A DNA stretch of 64,000 nucleotides from Fusarium oxysporum f. sp. lycopersici 4287 (GCF_000149955.1 NC_030991.1:1398747-1462746), one strand, 5' to 3'; positions 1 to 9,696 are shown, counted from the stretch's first letter. Translations and numbers: made by a program. Notes: generated by a model not told the origin, from the sequence alone.

Positions 1-2049
1 TGCATTGCGAAGGTATTCGTTGCAAGTCGGCCGGTGGGAGAGCTGGATCTCCGCATAAGCCCGTCGCGTCTTAATTTCATAAGGTTGCAAGACGAGACAA
101 AGCGAGATATTTCTAGCTTCGCTCATTCCTTTTTAGATGGTCTCAATCTTACCCATATCCTTGCTCAAGCAGCGGAATACATCATTGAAAATGCTCAAGG
201 GGTATTCCTATGGGTAAAACTAGTTGGAGAGCAATTGGTGAAGTCTTACGGGGACGGCTTTTCTGAGGAAGAGATCTTTGGACTCCTCAAACAGCTTCCA
301 ACCCAGCTGGAAGACTTCTACAAACACATGCTCGAGAAAATGCTGGAGGGCAAGTCAGATCTCGTTGGTGATGTAAAAATTTTCCGATTCGTCCTCTTCG
401 CGAAACGTCCTCTTGCAGTGGACGAACTCCTCCATGCTCTTGGCATTCCGAACAATCCTGACACACAATTCACTCCGTCCAATGATTCTTTTCGGAAACG
501 TATTCCATCCGAGCAACGTATCGTTTCCTGCGGAGGCAACTTCTTAGAAATCAAGGGACGTCATGGTACTGGCATAAACATACCCCAACTCCTCAGCCCT
601 CAAACTAACCAACCTGTAGGGAATGGGACAGTTCAAGTTATGCACCAAACTGTCCGCGAGTTCTTCCTCGATTCCAACGGAGATGTGGCGCACTCCAAGT
701 TCCAGATGTGCGACAGAGATGCCCACATTTGCATATCTATGACTTGTATCCGGTATCTCATGCTTTGTGCCGCAAATGCCACTCCAGTGGCGGCGCTGCC
801 GCATGTCGGATTTTGGACTTCGGAGCACTTCGAACGCTATGCCCAATACCTGGACGAATGGCCACTGGCAAAATATGCCTTGCAGTATCTCACACATCAC
901 ATAGACGGCTGCCATCAAGATGCAGGAGTCGTTCGTATCCGTTCCCGGCTCATTGATAAATTGACCGACAAACCGGTCGTTTACTTGCTAGAGAAGTGGG
1001 TTAGTTCATGCCTGGGGAGAAATATCCTAGGTAAAGAACAGGGTGCTGCCGCAAGGGAGTTCAGAAACACACTCTGGCATGCTGCAGCTCGGAACGGGTT
1101 TTCTACAGCAGTTGAGACGCTGTTGACAGTTGGGGCAAACGTGAACACGAGGGAGAACGACGGACTGCCAGCTGGTCGAACGGCGCTCCAGGCGGCGGCA
1201 GAGGGCGGCCACGTCGACACAGTGGCCAAGCTGCTCGTGGCGAATGCGGACGTCAACGCAGAGGGGGCGGTAAAGTATGGTGGCCAAACAGCGCTCCAGG
1301 CGGCGGCAGGGGGCGGCCACGTTGAGATAGTGAACAAGCTGCTGGCGGCGAATGCGGACGTCAATGCAGTGGGGGCGGTAAAGTATGGTGGCCAAACGGC
1401 GCTCCAGGCGGCGGCAGGGGGCGGCCACGTTGAGATAGTGGACAAGCTGCTCGCAGCGAACGCGGAAGTCAATGCAGCGCCGGCGGCGAATGCCCGAACG
1501 GCGCTCCAGGCGGCGGCAGGGGGCGGCCACGTTGAGATAGTGGACAAGCTGCTCGCAGCGAACGCGGACGTCAATGCAGCGCCGGCGAAGCATAGTGGCC
1601 GAGCGGCGCTTCAGGCGGCGGCAGGGGGCGGCCACGTTGAGATAGTGGACAAGCTGCTCGCAGCGAACGCGGAAGTCAATGCAGCGCCGGCGACGGACGA
1701 TGGCCGAACGGCGCTCCAGGCGGCAGCAGGCAGCGGCCACGTCGAGATAGTAGACAAACTGCTCGCGGCAAACGCAGACGTCAATGCAGAGGGGGCGGCG
1801 GTGTATGGCCGAACGGCGCTCCAGGCGGCGGCAGGGGGCGGCCACTTCGAGATAGTAGCTAAGCTACTCGTGGCGAACGCGGACGTCAATGCGGCGCCGG
1901 CGGAGTATGGTGGCCGAACAGCGCTCCAGGCGGCGGCAGGCGGAGGCCATATGAAGATCGTGGATATGCTAAAACAAGCGATCGTAGGGAGATTTTGGGC
2001 CAGGGATGGCGGGATATTTAGAGAACAAAATTTTATTAGAAGGAAATAA
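1..2049 (+). CDS. NLR A: NACHT-ankyrin receptor, 3' part
   Basis: The frame is open to base 1 and starts inside a NACHT domain: the first residues read KVFVASRP, the typical strand after Walker B of fungal NACHT NTPases. A GTG at 34 is not a start; the true start lies upstream of the window. After the NACHT and winged-helix part (to about base 1050) come about nine ankyrin repeats (TALQAAAGGGHVEIV, KLLAANADVN), the middle ones almost identical. By family knowledge this is a STAND receptor whose ankyrins sense a ligand and whose NACHT domain oligomerises; the N-terminal effector domain is not visible. The last 30 residues (RFWARDGGIFREQN) do not look like ankyrin and may reflect a changed 3' end. 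Confidence 0.85.
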   Translation, partial: CIAKVFVASRPVGELDLRISPSRLNFIRLQDETKRDISSFAHSFLDGLNLTHILAQAAEYIIENAQGVFLWVKLVGEQLVKSYGDGFSEEEIFGLLKQLPTQLEDFYKHMLEKMLEGKSDLVGDVKIFRFVLFAKRPLAVDELLHALGIPNNPDTQFTPSNDSFRKRIPSEQRIVSCGGNFLEIKGRHGTGINIPQLLSPQTNQPVGNGTVQVMHQTVREFFLDSNGDVAHSKFQMCDRDAHICISMTCIRYLMLCAANATPVAALPHVGFWTSEHFERYAQYLDEWPLAKYALQYLTHHIDGCHQDAGVVRIRSRLIDKLTDKPVVYLLEKWVSSCLGRNILGKEQGAAAREFRNTLWHAAARNGFSTAVETLLTVGANVNTRENDGLPAGRTALQAAAEGGHVDTVAKLLVANADVNAEGAVKYGGQTALQAAAGGGHVEIVNKLLAANADVNAVGAVKYGGQTALQAAAGGGHVEIVDKLLAANAEVNAAPAANARTALQAAAGGGHVEIVDKLLAANADVNAAPAKHSGRAALQAAAGGGHVEIVDKLLAANAEVNAAPATDDGRTALQAAAGSGHVEIVDKLLAANADVNAEGAAVYGRTALQAAAGGGHFEIVAKLLVANADVNAAPAEYGGRTALQAAAGGGHMKIVDMLKQAIVGRFWARDGGIFREQNFIRRK
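1180..1970 (+). repeat. Tandem ankyrin-coding repeats
   Basis: About seven units of roughly 102-114 bp encode ankyrin repeats of NLR A. The core (gcgctccaggcggcggcagg, then ggcggccacgttgagatagt) is nearly unchanged from unit to unit, while the linker between units varies in length and sequence. Such high internal identity points to recent unequal exchange or concerted evolution. Confidence 0.85.
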
Positions 2050-2074
2050 AACAGGACATGCGAATCAGGCTCCT

Positions 2075-2160
2075 ACTGTACGCAGTCGTGGCGGTAATTC
2101 GACGAAATACAACAAAAAGTGCCGAACTTGGTCCGTGCACGTCGCTGGGCTACCTGCATT
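2075..2160 (+). repeat. Dispersed repeat, copy 1
   Basis: The stretch beginning cctactgta, then gcagtcgtggcggtaattcg and acgaaatacaacaaa, ending in ggtccgtgcacg, recurs at 45689-45752 beside the MULE. The shared CCTACTGTA start and CCGTGCACG end suggest a mobile-element end or promoter module. The element it belongs to is not recognised. Confidence 0.6.
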
Positions 2161-2259
2161 AGATCTGTGCACGTGTTATGTCTTTTATAGTATAATCTTA
2201 ATCTGTAGGAACCTCAAGACGGGTTAAGTCAATCACCGTCATACCGCGTTTTGGTTACT

Positions 2260-3206
2260 ATGTCCGAGGCACCCAGGAAGCGCGGGCGACCTCGAAAGTA
2301 CGATACAGTAGAGGCAAAAGCAAGGCAAGATGCCATTGCTAAACGCGCTAGACGGCAGCTTCGGAACCCCTTGGTGCATGGACATATTCGATTTCAAGCT
2401 ATGCTCCATAACCAGTAGATGCTTTGTCACCTTCATCCTCGCCGCAACGCCACCAACAGTCCACAAACTATCCTGAAGTACTCGTGAACGTCGCTAGTTG
2501 GCCATATGGAACTGAGACATCACTCACTAGCATTGGGCCAAACAGAACATTCGAGGTGGACTCAATTTCGCCCAGCCCGTTAGCAGAGGGGGTATTGAGA
2601 TCACCCGTGATGGGACCACGTGGTGATCAGCGCCACTCTACCAGAGAAGATGACATATGTGGAATTCTGAATTTAAAGTTGCACAACTCTACCATATCGG
2701 GCTCCTCAGAGGGAGAAAGCATATCAGGCTTGCCTGATAGAAGTGCCTCTCCTAACCTAGTTGCACACGACGCAGCTAAAAGCGACTGGGATGGGATACG
2801 GCAAGATGGAAACGTAGCTGTCGAAGAAGAGGACGCTGGCGATGGATTGCTGTCTGACGTCGAGTATCAATCAGAAGACGCTTTCGAAACAGACCTCAGC
2901 TCTAAGTCGGATGTCTCGGATGCTGAAAGCGAGATGGGCATCAACGACGCCGATACTTCTTCCGAGTCGGATCTCTACTTGGCAAAGGGTTTCTTAGAAA
3001 GAACTTGGCGGCGTTTATGCGATTGCCAACAACAAGAAAAAGAAATCTCCAGCGAAGATGCAAGGTCTGGGCTCAGCCTAAAGAATATGGCAGACTACTG
3101 GCGGAACCTTGCGGTGCCAGATGCAATCGGAATTGCGTCGCCTCAGGCCCGGACAGACGAAAATGAACATGTTCAGCCGGACTGGTTCTCGATATTACCG
3201 GTATAG
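2260..3206 (+). pseudogene. AT-hook / acidic protein, possibly broken
   Basis: An ATG at 2260 opens a 52-codon frame that begins with an AT-hook-like basic motif (RKRGRPRKY) followed by a basic helix (AKRARRQLRNP). It stops at 2416. A second frame, open from 2412 to 3206, encodes an acidic, serine-rich protein (DLSSKSDVSDAESEMGIND) ending DWFSILPV. The two may be one gene joined by an intron or separated by a frameshift; no phase-compatible donor was found. It lies just after dispersed repeat copy 1 and just before the copia left LTR. Function is unknown; a transposon-associated DNA-binding protein is one possibility. Confidence 0.4.
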
Positions 3207-3333
3207 ACCTCTTTATTCCCACTAGGGGAACTAAGTAATAACATCAGTACTTCTACTTCTATGATTACATAATATACATCATTAAAATCAGAAAAAGTCG
3301 CTCTACTCAACAGACCCACTTTTATCCAATAAG
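3207..3333. other. Short AT-rich spacer, left flank of copia
   Basis: No gene is seen. It ends in ataag immediately before the left LTR, which does not match the gatac after the right LTR, so no target-site duplication is present. Confidence 0.6.
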
Positions 3334-3483
3334 TGTTGAACAGGTGCTGGGGTCTCACGTGCAAGCAGGGATACTTTAAGATTACAGCCGAAATGGTAAA
3401 ACCTCTAAGGGGTAGATTTCAACAGAACACAAGATGAATACACCAATTCACATCAATGAACCGAATACACGTAATGTCTGACA
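3334..3483 (+). repeat. Left LTR of copia element
   Basis: 150 bp starting TGTTGAACAGGTGCTGGGG and ending GTAATGTCTGACA. It matches the right LTR except for C in place of T eight bases from the end. Confidence 0.95.
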
Positions 3484-3555
3484 ATTAAGAGTCTCAATTG
3501 CATCTCAGCGACCCGCGCACCCAAATGCATACGACCTTCGGTTCATTCTATCACC

Positions 3556-4797
3556 ATGTCGGCCAAACACGCCGAGAGGACCATTAGCTACGCGTCTCCG
3601 GAGGATTGGGACTCCTGGTCCAACGAATTCAAGAAACTGGCGCACGCCTACGACCTGTGGCAGTATATTGATCCAACCGATCGTATCCGATGGCCTCAGC
3701 GACCAGAACTTCCAGAAATCCGAGACTACCCCAGACAAGCAGATCCGGACGATCCCGATAGTGGCACAATGACGCCCAGCTCAGATTACGTACCGCCCCG
3801 GCGAATCGGAGAGTTGACGTCTGAAGGAAGAGCGGAATACGAGCATGATATCAGGATCTACTCTCTGAAAGAAACGGCGTATAGAGAGACGAAGAAACAG
3901 GAGCAGAAGCTGGTCGAGTTTGTCCTCAAGACGGTCTCGGCCACGTATCAGAAAACATCCTGCGTCACGGGAGACCGATTAGACAAGTGGTATCAGGAGC
4001 TACGAAGATCTGGAGTGGTATACAACGAACGCCTTCGACCCGAAGCGCGCGACAAGTACCACAAAGCCGTACATACAGCCCCGAAGATCAACAAACTCAA
4101 CGAGTGGGTCACGGAGTGGGAGACGACGATGGCCGAAGCGATCAGCAAGAAAGTCCCTGATGCCCTCGACGCGCAATGCTGGGCGGAAGACCTGAACCGA
4201 GCAATGTACCATGTTCTCCCCAGCTGGGCATCTACTTTCCGACAACACCGACGTCCTCAAATCCTCAATAATTCCCTCAACTATCGAGAGGTCGCTGCCG
4301 ACATTCGATACGAAGCCAAAATGGCCAACGCTAGCGGAAGGCCGTCAGGAATCAAGAGAGGCGCATTCGCAGCCACATACGGCGCTGCATCCAGGAACGA
4401 CAGACCTGCAATCACAGACCGCGATAATGACACTATTGAAGTCCAAGGAGACGCCTCAGATTGGGCGACGGACGAAACATCCTATGCACATCGAGATACG
4501 CGAGGCCAAGGCCGTGGGCGTAGAGCACGAGGCGGCGGAAGAGGAGTATCAACAAAACGAAAACGAGCAGAGACGACCGTCAATCCGAACCCGGATGGCC
4601 CTACTTGTCGAGGATGTTTAGGTTTCCATGACTGGAAAGGCTGCTGGTACTTATTCCCAGCCCAGAAAGCCGAAGGATGGGAGCCCAACCAAGCGATACA
4701 ACGATTAATAAATGACCGTCTCAAGAACGATACTGGTTTGGTGGAGGAAGTCAAACGATTGTCCAAAAGTAGAGACAGAACCACTCAGGACGAGTGA
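3556..4797 (+). CDS. gag: copia Gag-like protein
   Basis: 413 residues from ATG 3556. It forms the virus-like particle shell in this element class. The last third has an Arg/Gly-rich stretch (GQGRGRRARGGGRG) and a zinc knuckle of form CX2CX3HX4C (CRGCLGFHDWKGC) followed by the WYLFPAQK segment common in fungal copia Gags; the knuckle has one residue fewer than the usual CX2CX4HX4C. It ends in TGA. The pol frame continues in the same phase, so Gag and Pol are split only by this stop. Confidence 0.9.
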   Translation: MSAKHAERTISYASPEDWDSWSNEFKKLAHAYDLWQYIDPTDRIRWPQRPELPEIRDYPRQADPDDPDSGTMTPSSDYVPPRRIGELTSEGRAEYEHDIRIYSLKETAYRETKKQEQKLVEFVLKTVSATYQKTSCVTGDRLDKWYQELRRSGVVYNERLRPEARDKYHKAVHTAPKINKLNEWVTEWETTMAEAISKKVPDALDAQCWAEDLNRAMYHVLPSWASTFRQHRRPQILNNSLNYREVAADIRYEAKMANASGRPSGIKRGAFAATYGAASRNDRPAITDRDNDTIEVQGDASDWATDETSYAHRDTRGQGRGRRARGGGRGVSTKRKRAETTVNPNPDGPTCRGCLGFHDWKGCWYLFPAQKAEGWEPNQAIQRLINDRLKNDTGLVEEVKRLSKSRDRTTQDE

Positions 4798-4809
4798 CTT
4801 GGGCGGGGT

Positions 4810-7800
4810 ATGGCACACGTCAAGGCAACCTACCTAGTGACGCATAACTTTATCGCAGCCTTCAACTGTGCCCCCTACCCTCTCAGACATTCTGCCATCC
4901 TTGACTCTGGATCGACAATCCATATCTTCAATGAAGTGTGCAGGTTCCTCAACTACCGACCGGCACCGTCTGGAGACTTCGTCTACGCAGGGGAGTCACC
5001 AGTGGCCATTCACGGGTACGGGAACGTGGATATTCGCGTTCAAGGACCTCAAGGACCCTCTCTTCTCAGATTGCGAGATGTAGCTCATTGCGTAAACTTT
5101 GCATGCAATATTGTGTCATACCGCCAGTTGCGGAAAAGGGGCTACTACTGGGATACCAAAGGGAATAACAACCAAATCCGCAGGAAAGATGATTCAATCC
5201 TCTGCACATTGACGGATCATTTCGACCAGTACGTACTGGAGTATATCGACAAATCAACAACGGCAGCGGCATTCCTAGCCAAACGGAAACAGTATGATTC
5301 GTGGACTAAACGCCCTCCTCGCAGTGGAGACGAAACCTTTTGGCACCTTCGACTTGGACACCCAGGGCCTGAAGCACTCAAGCACCTCGTGGGCCAATGT
5401 CGGGGGGTGAAGATCAGAGGGATCTCCACGGTTGAGTGTGATGCTTGTGGAATGGCGAAGGTGAAGCGCCAAGTCCGTCGACAAAGACGAGTTCCACCCG
5501 AGAAGGCTGGAATCCGACTCGCTATTGATTTCCACGACATGAGTGGGGATCCAGGCTACACTTCAGCTATGCTGGTCACCGACCGTTACTCTGGCTATAT
5601 CTGGGACTATTATCTTCCCGATCGAACTGCACCAACGCTTATCGGTGCACTTGAGCATCTACTCAGAACACTAGAGCGACAACTCCAGTGTAGGCCCGAA
5701 GTCATCGAGTGTGATAACGAGATCCCGGATAGTCACCAGGTAAGTGACTTCCTCAGTATCAAAAACGGGATGCGCCTAGAGCCCTCCGCGCCATATGCCC
5801 AAAGTCAAAATGGCGGCGCAGAGCGCTCGGGGGGTGTGATCAAGGAGAAAGCTCGTGCAATGAGAGCTGGAGCAAAGCTGCCTTCGTTCCTTTGGGTTGA
5901 GATCTGGCGCGCTGCCGTATACCTATACAATAGGACACCCAAGTATATCTACAATTGGAAGACGCCATATGAGCGTTTCTACACTTACTTTGCCTTTAGG
6001 GACGGCGTGGTTGTCACGGAGCGTAAGCCCGATCAGACACACCTACGCGTGTATGGCTGTAAAGCCTTCGCGATGACGACCGATGCTTTGAAAAAGAAGA
6101 ATCGGCGACAACGACTCAATCCCCGAGGGTGGATAGGATACCTGGTCGGGTATAACTCGACAAACATCTACAGGGTCTGGAATCCGTTGACCAACAAGGT
6201 CATCTCCACTAGAGACGTGATCTTCAACGAGAAGGAGACGTTCTCTGGGGATGTGCAACACCTCAAGGATGATTTAAAAGAACTAAACCAGGAAGAACTT
6301 ATTCAGCATCTCACTGATGCTGAGGTCCCACAGGGATCTAGCATCAATCTGGATGCTTCTACCCAAGAAGAAGACGAGGAATTAAGCGCCTTGCCTGAAG
6401 GACTAGCGTTTGAGCGGGAGGCTGCCAGTTATCCACATAGAGGGTTTGAACGTGATCCCACGATTACGCAGGGTGAGACTGGCAGGACACTAGTCGTAGG
6501 AGACCGCAATCGAGAAGAGCCTGACGGGACTGATCACCCCTACACGACCGCTCGATTCACTCCCTACCTGACCCCGGAGACTTGCCCTCTACGGCCTGCT
6601 GCCCTTCTGGTCGCTACTATCAGAGAACCTCCCGTGAGGAAGGAGGGGGAAAACCCCCCTCAGTTACGAGCTGCCAAGATGGTGCATGTCCCACCTAGCG
6701 CTGGCACTTCCCCGGGACGAGACGGCGCAAATGGAGCCCCTCGAGTCATTTCAACTCCGAGCAGTTACTGGGAGGCCGCATTTAATGCCGGTCGACTCGC
6801 ATCTGTGAAAGGGACCTGGAATGGCAAGGTGGTGAGTAAGCGGAAGCTCGAGAAGCAGGCGAGCTCGGCCAGCTGCCACCCTGATAGCGGAGAACCTCAG
6901 TTTACGGGAAGTCGAGGGGAATCTACTAAGCTGATGGATTCTCCCAATCGCAAAACACAATCTGCAAAGCTGACAGATTTAGGTGACGGCCAACGCCGAA
7001 TACACCGGCGAGACATGCCAATATTGCCAAAAAGGCATAAAGACCTCAAGAACCATCCACTAGGTGACCTATTCCGCGAGGCAGAAAAGACTCATCTTGA
7101 AAGCCATAAAGAAATGCGCTCCTGGCGTGAGGTTCAGAGAGAAGAAGCCGCAGGTAAGGAACTCCTGGACTGCATGTGGGTTTATGTATACAAGTTCGAC
7201 AAGCACGGATGGTTCACCAAGTGCAAGGCCCGGCTCGTTGTGCGAGGCGATCAACAGGCCAAGTCGACACACGAGGATACCTATGCATCCACACTTGCCG
7301 GCAGATCTTTCCGAACACTCATGGCTATAGCTGCTCGCTTTGATTTAGAACTTCTCCAGTATGATGTCGTCAACGCCTTTGTCAATGCTGAACTGAAACA
7401 GGACGTCTATATGCGGATGCCCGGAGGCTACCGGAAGCCTGGCCTGATCCTCAAACTTCAGAAAGCACTATACGGCTTGCGCCAGTCACCATTACTTTGG
7501 CAAAAGGAACTAACCACCACCCTTACGAACATTGGGTTCAAGTCTGTACCTCACGAGCCATGCTGTCTCTCGAAAGGAGGAATATTGATATTCTTCTATG
7601 TGGACGACCTCATTGTTGCCTACGAGAAGACCAATCAAAGATCGGTCGAATGGACGATAGGCAAGCTTCGAGAAAAGTACCAACTCTCTGGAGGAGATAT
7701 GCTACAGTGGTTTCTTGGAATTGAGATTATTCGCGACCGAAACCAACGTCTGATTTGGCTGTCGCAATCGTCATTCGTGGATAAGATCACTAGTCATTTT

Positions 7801-8637
7801 AGGATTCAAGGGGGAAAGCCTTCCCTCACTCCAATGACCACGAAAGAACTTCTTCCGAACGAAGAGCGCGCATCAACAGCGTCAATACAGCAGTATCAAC
7901 GCAAGACCGGATCAGTGCTCTACCTGGCAGTAATCACTCGACCCGATATTGCCTTTGCTGTTTCTCGACTTTGTCGATTCAACATGAACCCGAGCGATGA
8001 TCACCATGAGGCCTTGGACCACCTATTCCGGTATCTGCAAAACACCAGGGCACTTGCACTACAACTCGGCGGAACAGACACTTTTGATGTGTACAGTGAC
8101 GCTTCCTTTGCCGACAACACAATCGATCGGAAGAGCTCGCAAGCCTACGTGATGAAGCTATTTGGAGGGACTATTGGATGGCGCGCCAACAAGCAGGACA
8201 CCGTGACTACCTCTACAACAGAGGCGGAGTTGCTGGCACTTGCGCAGGCTGCGAAGGAGTCCATGTTCATCTCCAGATTAATCACCGAGCTCGGCGTGAC
8301 CCTTGACAACAGAAGCATCATCATTCAGTGCGATAACGCGCAGACCATTCGGCTTATTAATTCCGACGTGGCGCTCCTGCAGACCAAACTTCGACACGTC
8401 GACATCCATAACCACTGGCTACGCCAGGAAGCACTCGCTAACCGGATCTCGGTCCGGCATACTCCCACCACCGAGATGATTGCGGACGGCCTCACGAAGG
8501 CATTACCCGCTCAGCAGTTCCAGAAGTTCGTCATGCAGGTTGGCCTAGTGGATATTAACGATAAGATTCAAGAGAGAAGGTTCAAGGAGCTCACTGCGGA
8601 GGACTTTGTCAGAGCAGAGGAACAGCTTGATGGATGA
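4810..8637 (+). CDS. pol: copia Pol polyprotein (PR-IN-RT-RH)
   Basis: 1,275 residues if started at ATG 4810, in the same frame as gag and 12 nt after its stop. In order: retroviral-type aspartic protease (AILDSGSTIHIF), pre-integrase zinc finger (HLRLGHPG, later CDACGMAK), integrase core (IDFHDMSGDPG, IECDNE, QNGGAERSGG), reverse transcriptase (YDVVNAFVNAEL, KALYGLRQSPLLW, FYVDDLIVAY) and RNase H (VYSDASFADN, TSTTEAELLAL). All catalytic motifs expected for a working element are present. Pol may be made by readthrough of the gag TGA rather than from 4810. Confidence 0.95.
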   Translation: MAHVKATYLVTHNFIAAFNCAPYPLRHSAILDSGSTIHIFNEVCRFLNYRPAPSGDFVYAGESPVAIHGYGNVDIRVQGPQGPSLLRLRDVAHCVNFACNIVSYRQLRKRGYYWDTKGNNNQIRRKDDSILCTLTDHFDQYVLEYIDKSTTAAAFLAKRKQYDSWTKRPPRSGDETFWHLRLGHPGPEALKHLVGQCRGVKIRGISTVECDACGMAKVKRQVRRQRRVPPEKAGIRLAIDFHDMSGDPGYTSAMLVTDRYSGYIWDYYLPDRTAPTLIGALEHLLRTLERQLQCRPEVIECDNEIPDSHQVSDFLSIKNGMRLEPSAPYAQSQNGGAERSGGVIKEKARAMRAGAKLPSFLWVEIWRAAVYLYNRTPKYIYNWKTPYERFYTYFAFRDGVVVTERKPDQTHLRVYGCKAFAMTTDALKKKNRRQRLNPRGWIGYLVGYNSTNIYRVWNPLTNKVISTRDVIFNEKETFSGDVQHLKDDLKELNQEELIQHLTDAEVPQGSSINLDASTQEEDEELSALPEGLAFEREAASYPHRGFERDPTITQGETGRTLVVGDRNREEPDGTDHPYTTARFTPYLTPETCPLRPAALLVATIREPPVRKEGENPPQLRAAKMVHVPPSAGTSPGRDGANGAPRVISTPSSYWEAAFNAGRLASVKGTWNGKVVSKRKLEKQASSASCHPDSGEPQFTGSRGESTKLMDSPNRKTQSAKLTDLGDGQRRIHRRDMPILPKRHKDLKNHPLGDLFREAEKTHLESHKEMRSWREVQREEAAGKELLDCMWVYVYKFDKHGWFTKCKARLVVRGDQQAKSTHEDTYASTLAGRSFRTLMAIAARFDLELLQYDVVNAFVNAELKQDVYMRMPGGYRKPGLILKLQKALYGLRQSPLLWQKELTTTLTNIGFKSVPHEPCCLSKGGILIFFYVDDLIVAYEKTNQRSVEWTIGKLREKYQLSGGDMLQWFLGIEIIRDRNQRLIWLSQSSFVDKITSHFRIQGGKPSLTPMTTKELLPNEERASTASIQQYQRKTGSVLYLAVITRPDIAFAVSRLCRFNMNPSDDHHEALDHLFRYLQNTRALALQLGGTDTFDVYSDASFADNTIDRKSSQAYVMKLFGGTIGWRANKQDTVTTSTTEAELLALAQAAKESMFISRLITELGVTLDNRSIIIQCDNAQTIRLINSDVALLQTKLRHVDIHNHWLRQEALANRISVRHTPTTEMIADGLTKALPAQQFQKFVMQVGLVDINDKIQERRFKELTAEDFVRAEEQLDG

Positions 8638-8725
8638 GCCGAATAAGGGATCGGAAGGATGGCCAACCTGACAATAGGAATACGGACTGCACAGACTGAG
8701 CCACGATGGCCAGTCTGGGGGGGTG

Positions 8726-8875
8726 TGTTGAACAGGTGCTGGGGTCTCACGTGCAAGCAGGGATACTTTAAGATTACAGCCGAAATGGTAAAACCTCTAA
8801 GGGGTAGATTTCAACAGAACACAAGATGAATACACCAATTCACATCAATGAACCGAATACACGTAATGTTTGACA
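8726..8875 (+). repeat. Right LTR of copia element
   Basis: 150 bp, TG to CA, nearly identical to the left LTR. A run of eight G just upstream (8717-8723 and neighbours) serves as the polypurine tract. It directly abuts coding sequence of a broken flavoprotein gene on the minus strand. Confidence 0.95.
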
Positions 8876-8931
8876 GATACTGCGGCGGCGAGGCCGGCAA
8901 TGCCATGACCAACTACGACAAGGTCGTACAT
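8876..8931 (-). pseudogene. 5' fragment of FAD-dependent oxidoreductase gene
   Basis: On the minus strand, ATG at 8931-8929 begins MYDLVVVGHGIAGLAAAVS and the frame then runs straight into the right LTR. This is the Rossmann beta-alpha-beta start (GXGXXG with two hydrophobic strands) of flavin-dependent dehydrogenases. The rest of the gene is not on the other side of the copia element, so this is a relic of about 19 codons created by insertion plus later rearrangement. Confidence 0.75.
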
Positions 8932-9252
8932 GCTGATATACTCGAGTCTGAAAATCTTAGAGGACTAGGCTTCAGGGTGTTGGTGGTCTATGTCTCTTGG
9001 AACACTGACAACTATGCCCCGCGTCGCTTGGTAACCGACAAACTTTTTTTGGTGGGAAATGAAAAGGCGCTAGCATGACATGGGGTAACCGACAATCTAA
9101 ATCTGGGGGAACCGACGAAATTCAGTATATGCCTCAATGATGATAGGAAAGACGTGAAAAAATGCATAGGTATGAAATTTGACCTTGAGATTATGATGGT
9201 AGGTTCGGTTTATCGAGGAGCTATTATTTATTTATTTATTAAACCATTTAGT
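8932..9252. other. Non-coding, three GGTAACCGACA-like repeats
   Basis: No gene is seen. It would hold the promoter of the broken flavoprotein gene. A short motif recurs at about 9029 (ggtaaccgacaaac), 9087 (ggtaaccgacaatc) and 9108 (ggaaccgacgaaat), each in the same direction. This resembles subterminal repeats of a decayed Fot/pogo-type end, but no partner end was found. Confidence 0.4.
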
Positions 9253-9254
9253 TA

Positions 9255-9696
9255 ACGTACATGATAAGCGAGTGCCACAGACAAGCGAGTGCAACACTTA
9301 TACTGTGCTGCTAAAAGAGTAAACCTCAAGTTTTCTAAAGATAGGTTATTTAATTATTATCTGGCTAAGAAGTATAATTGAATCATTTAAAGGGTAGAGC
9401 TATATCATAGTATTTCTCATACATTTTTAAAAAAATTGATACGGCATGAAAGGTTAGAAGAACCCCGAATCCACAGTGTGAATAAGATTTTCTTTAATAA
9501 GATTATAAATAGCCTTTTTAAAAGTCTAAGAAAATATGTAGTAGATATTTCTTGTATCATAACGCTTATTTCCAAGTTTTGAACAAATGGACATTTTTCT
9601 TTGATTTTAGAGATTTATGTTAGCTTAAGGTGAAAACACTAAGAAATTTCAAGTGTTGCACTCGCTTTGTCTGTGGCACTCGCTTATCATGTACGT
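9255..9696. mobile_element. MITE 1, pogo-type ends
   Basis: A 442-bp AT-rich element without coding capacity, flanked by TA on both sides (9253-9254, 9697-9698). The terminal inverted repeats are about 44 bp, start ACGTACATGATAAGCGAGTG and differ by a single-base indel. Inside each end a motif AAGCGAGTGCCACAGAC is followed by a second partial copy at 17-bp period. The end sequence matches the pogo-like elements at 32375-36114, so it is probably moved by a related transposase. Confidence 0.85.

Larger units (their letters stand above)
3334..8875 (+). mobile_element. Ty1/copia LTR retrotransposon, near intact
   Basis: A 5,542-bp element with two 150-bp LTRs that begin TGTTGAACAGG and end TGACA, differing at apparently one position, so insertion or recombination was recent. 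Between them lie a gag-like frame, a pol frame in copia order (protease, integrase, reverse transcriptase, RNase H), and a G-rich polypurine tract at 8714-8725 before the right LTR. No frameshift is seen. The flanks lack the expected 5-bp duplication. A primer-binding site could not be assigned with confidence after 3483. Confidence 0.95.

Noticed and set aside
981..1889. Long minus-strand frames opposite the ankyrin repeats
   Set aside because: They are repetitive shadows of the plus-strand ankyrin codons and have no protein-like features.
3329..3333. Target-site duplication of the copia element
   Set aside because: ataag on the left and gatac on the right do not match, so no duplication is claimed.
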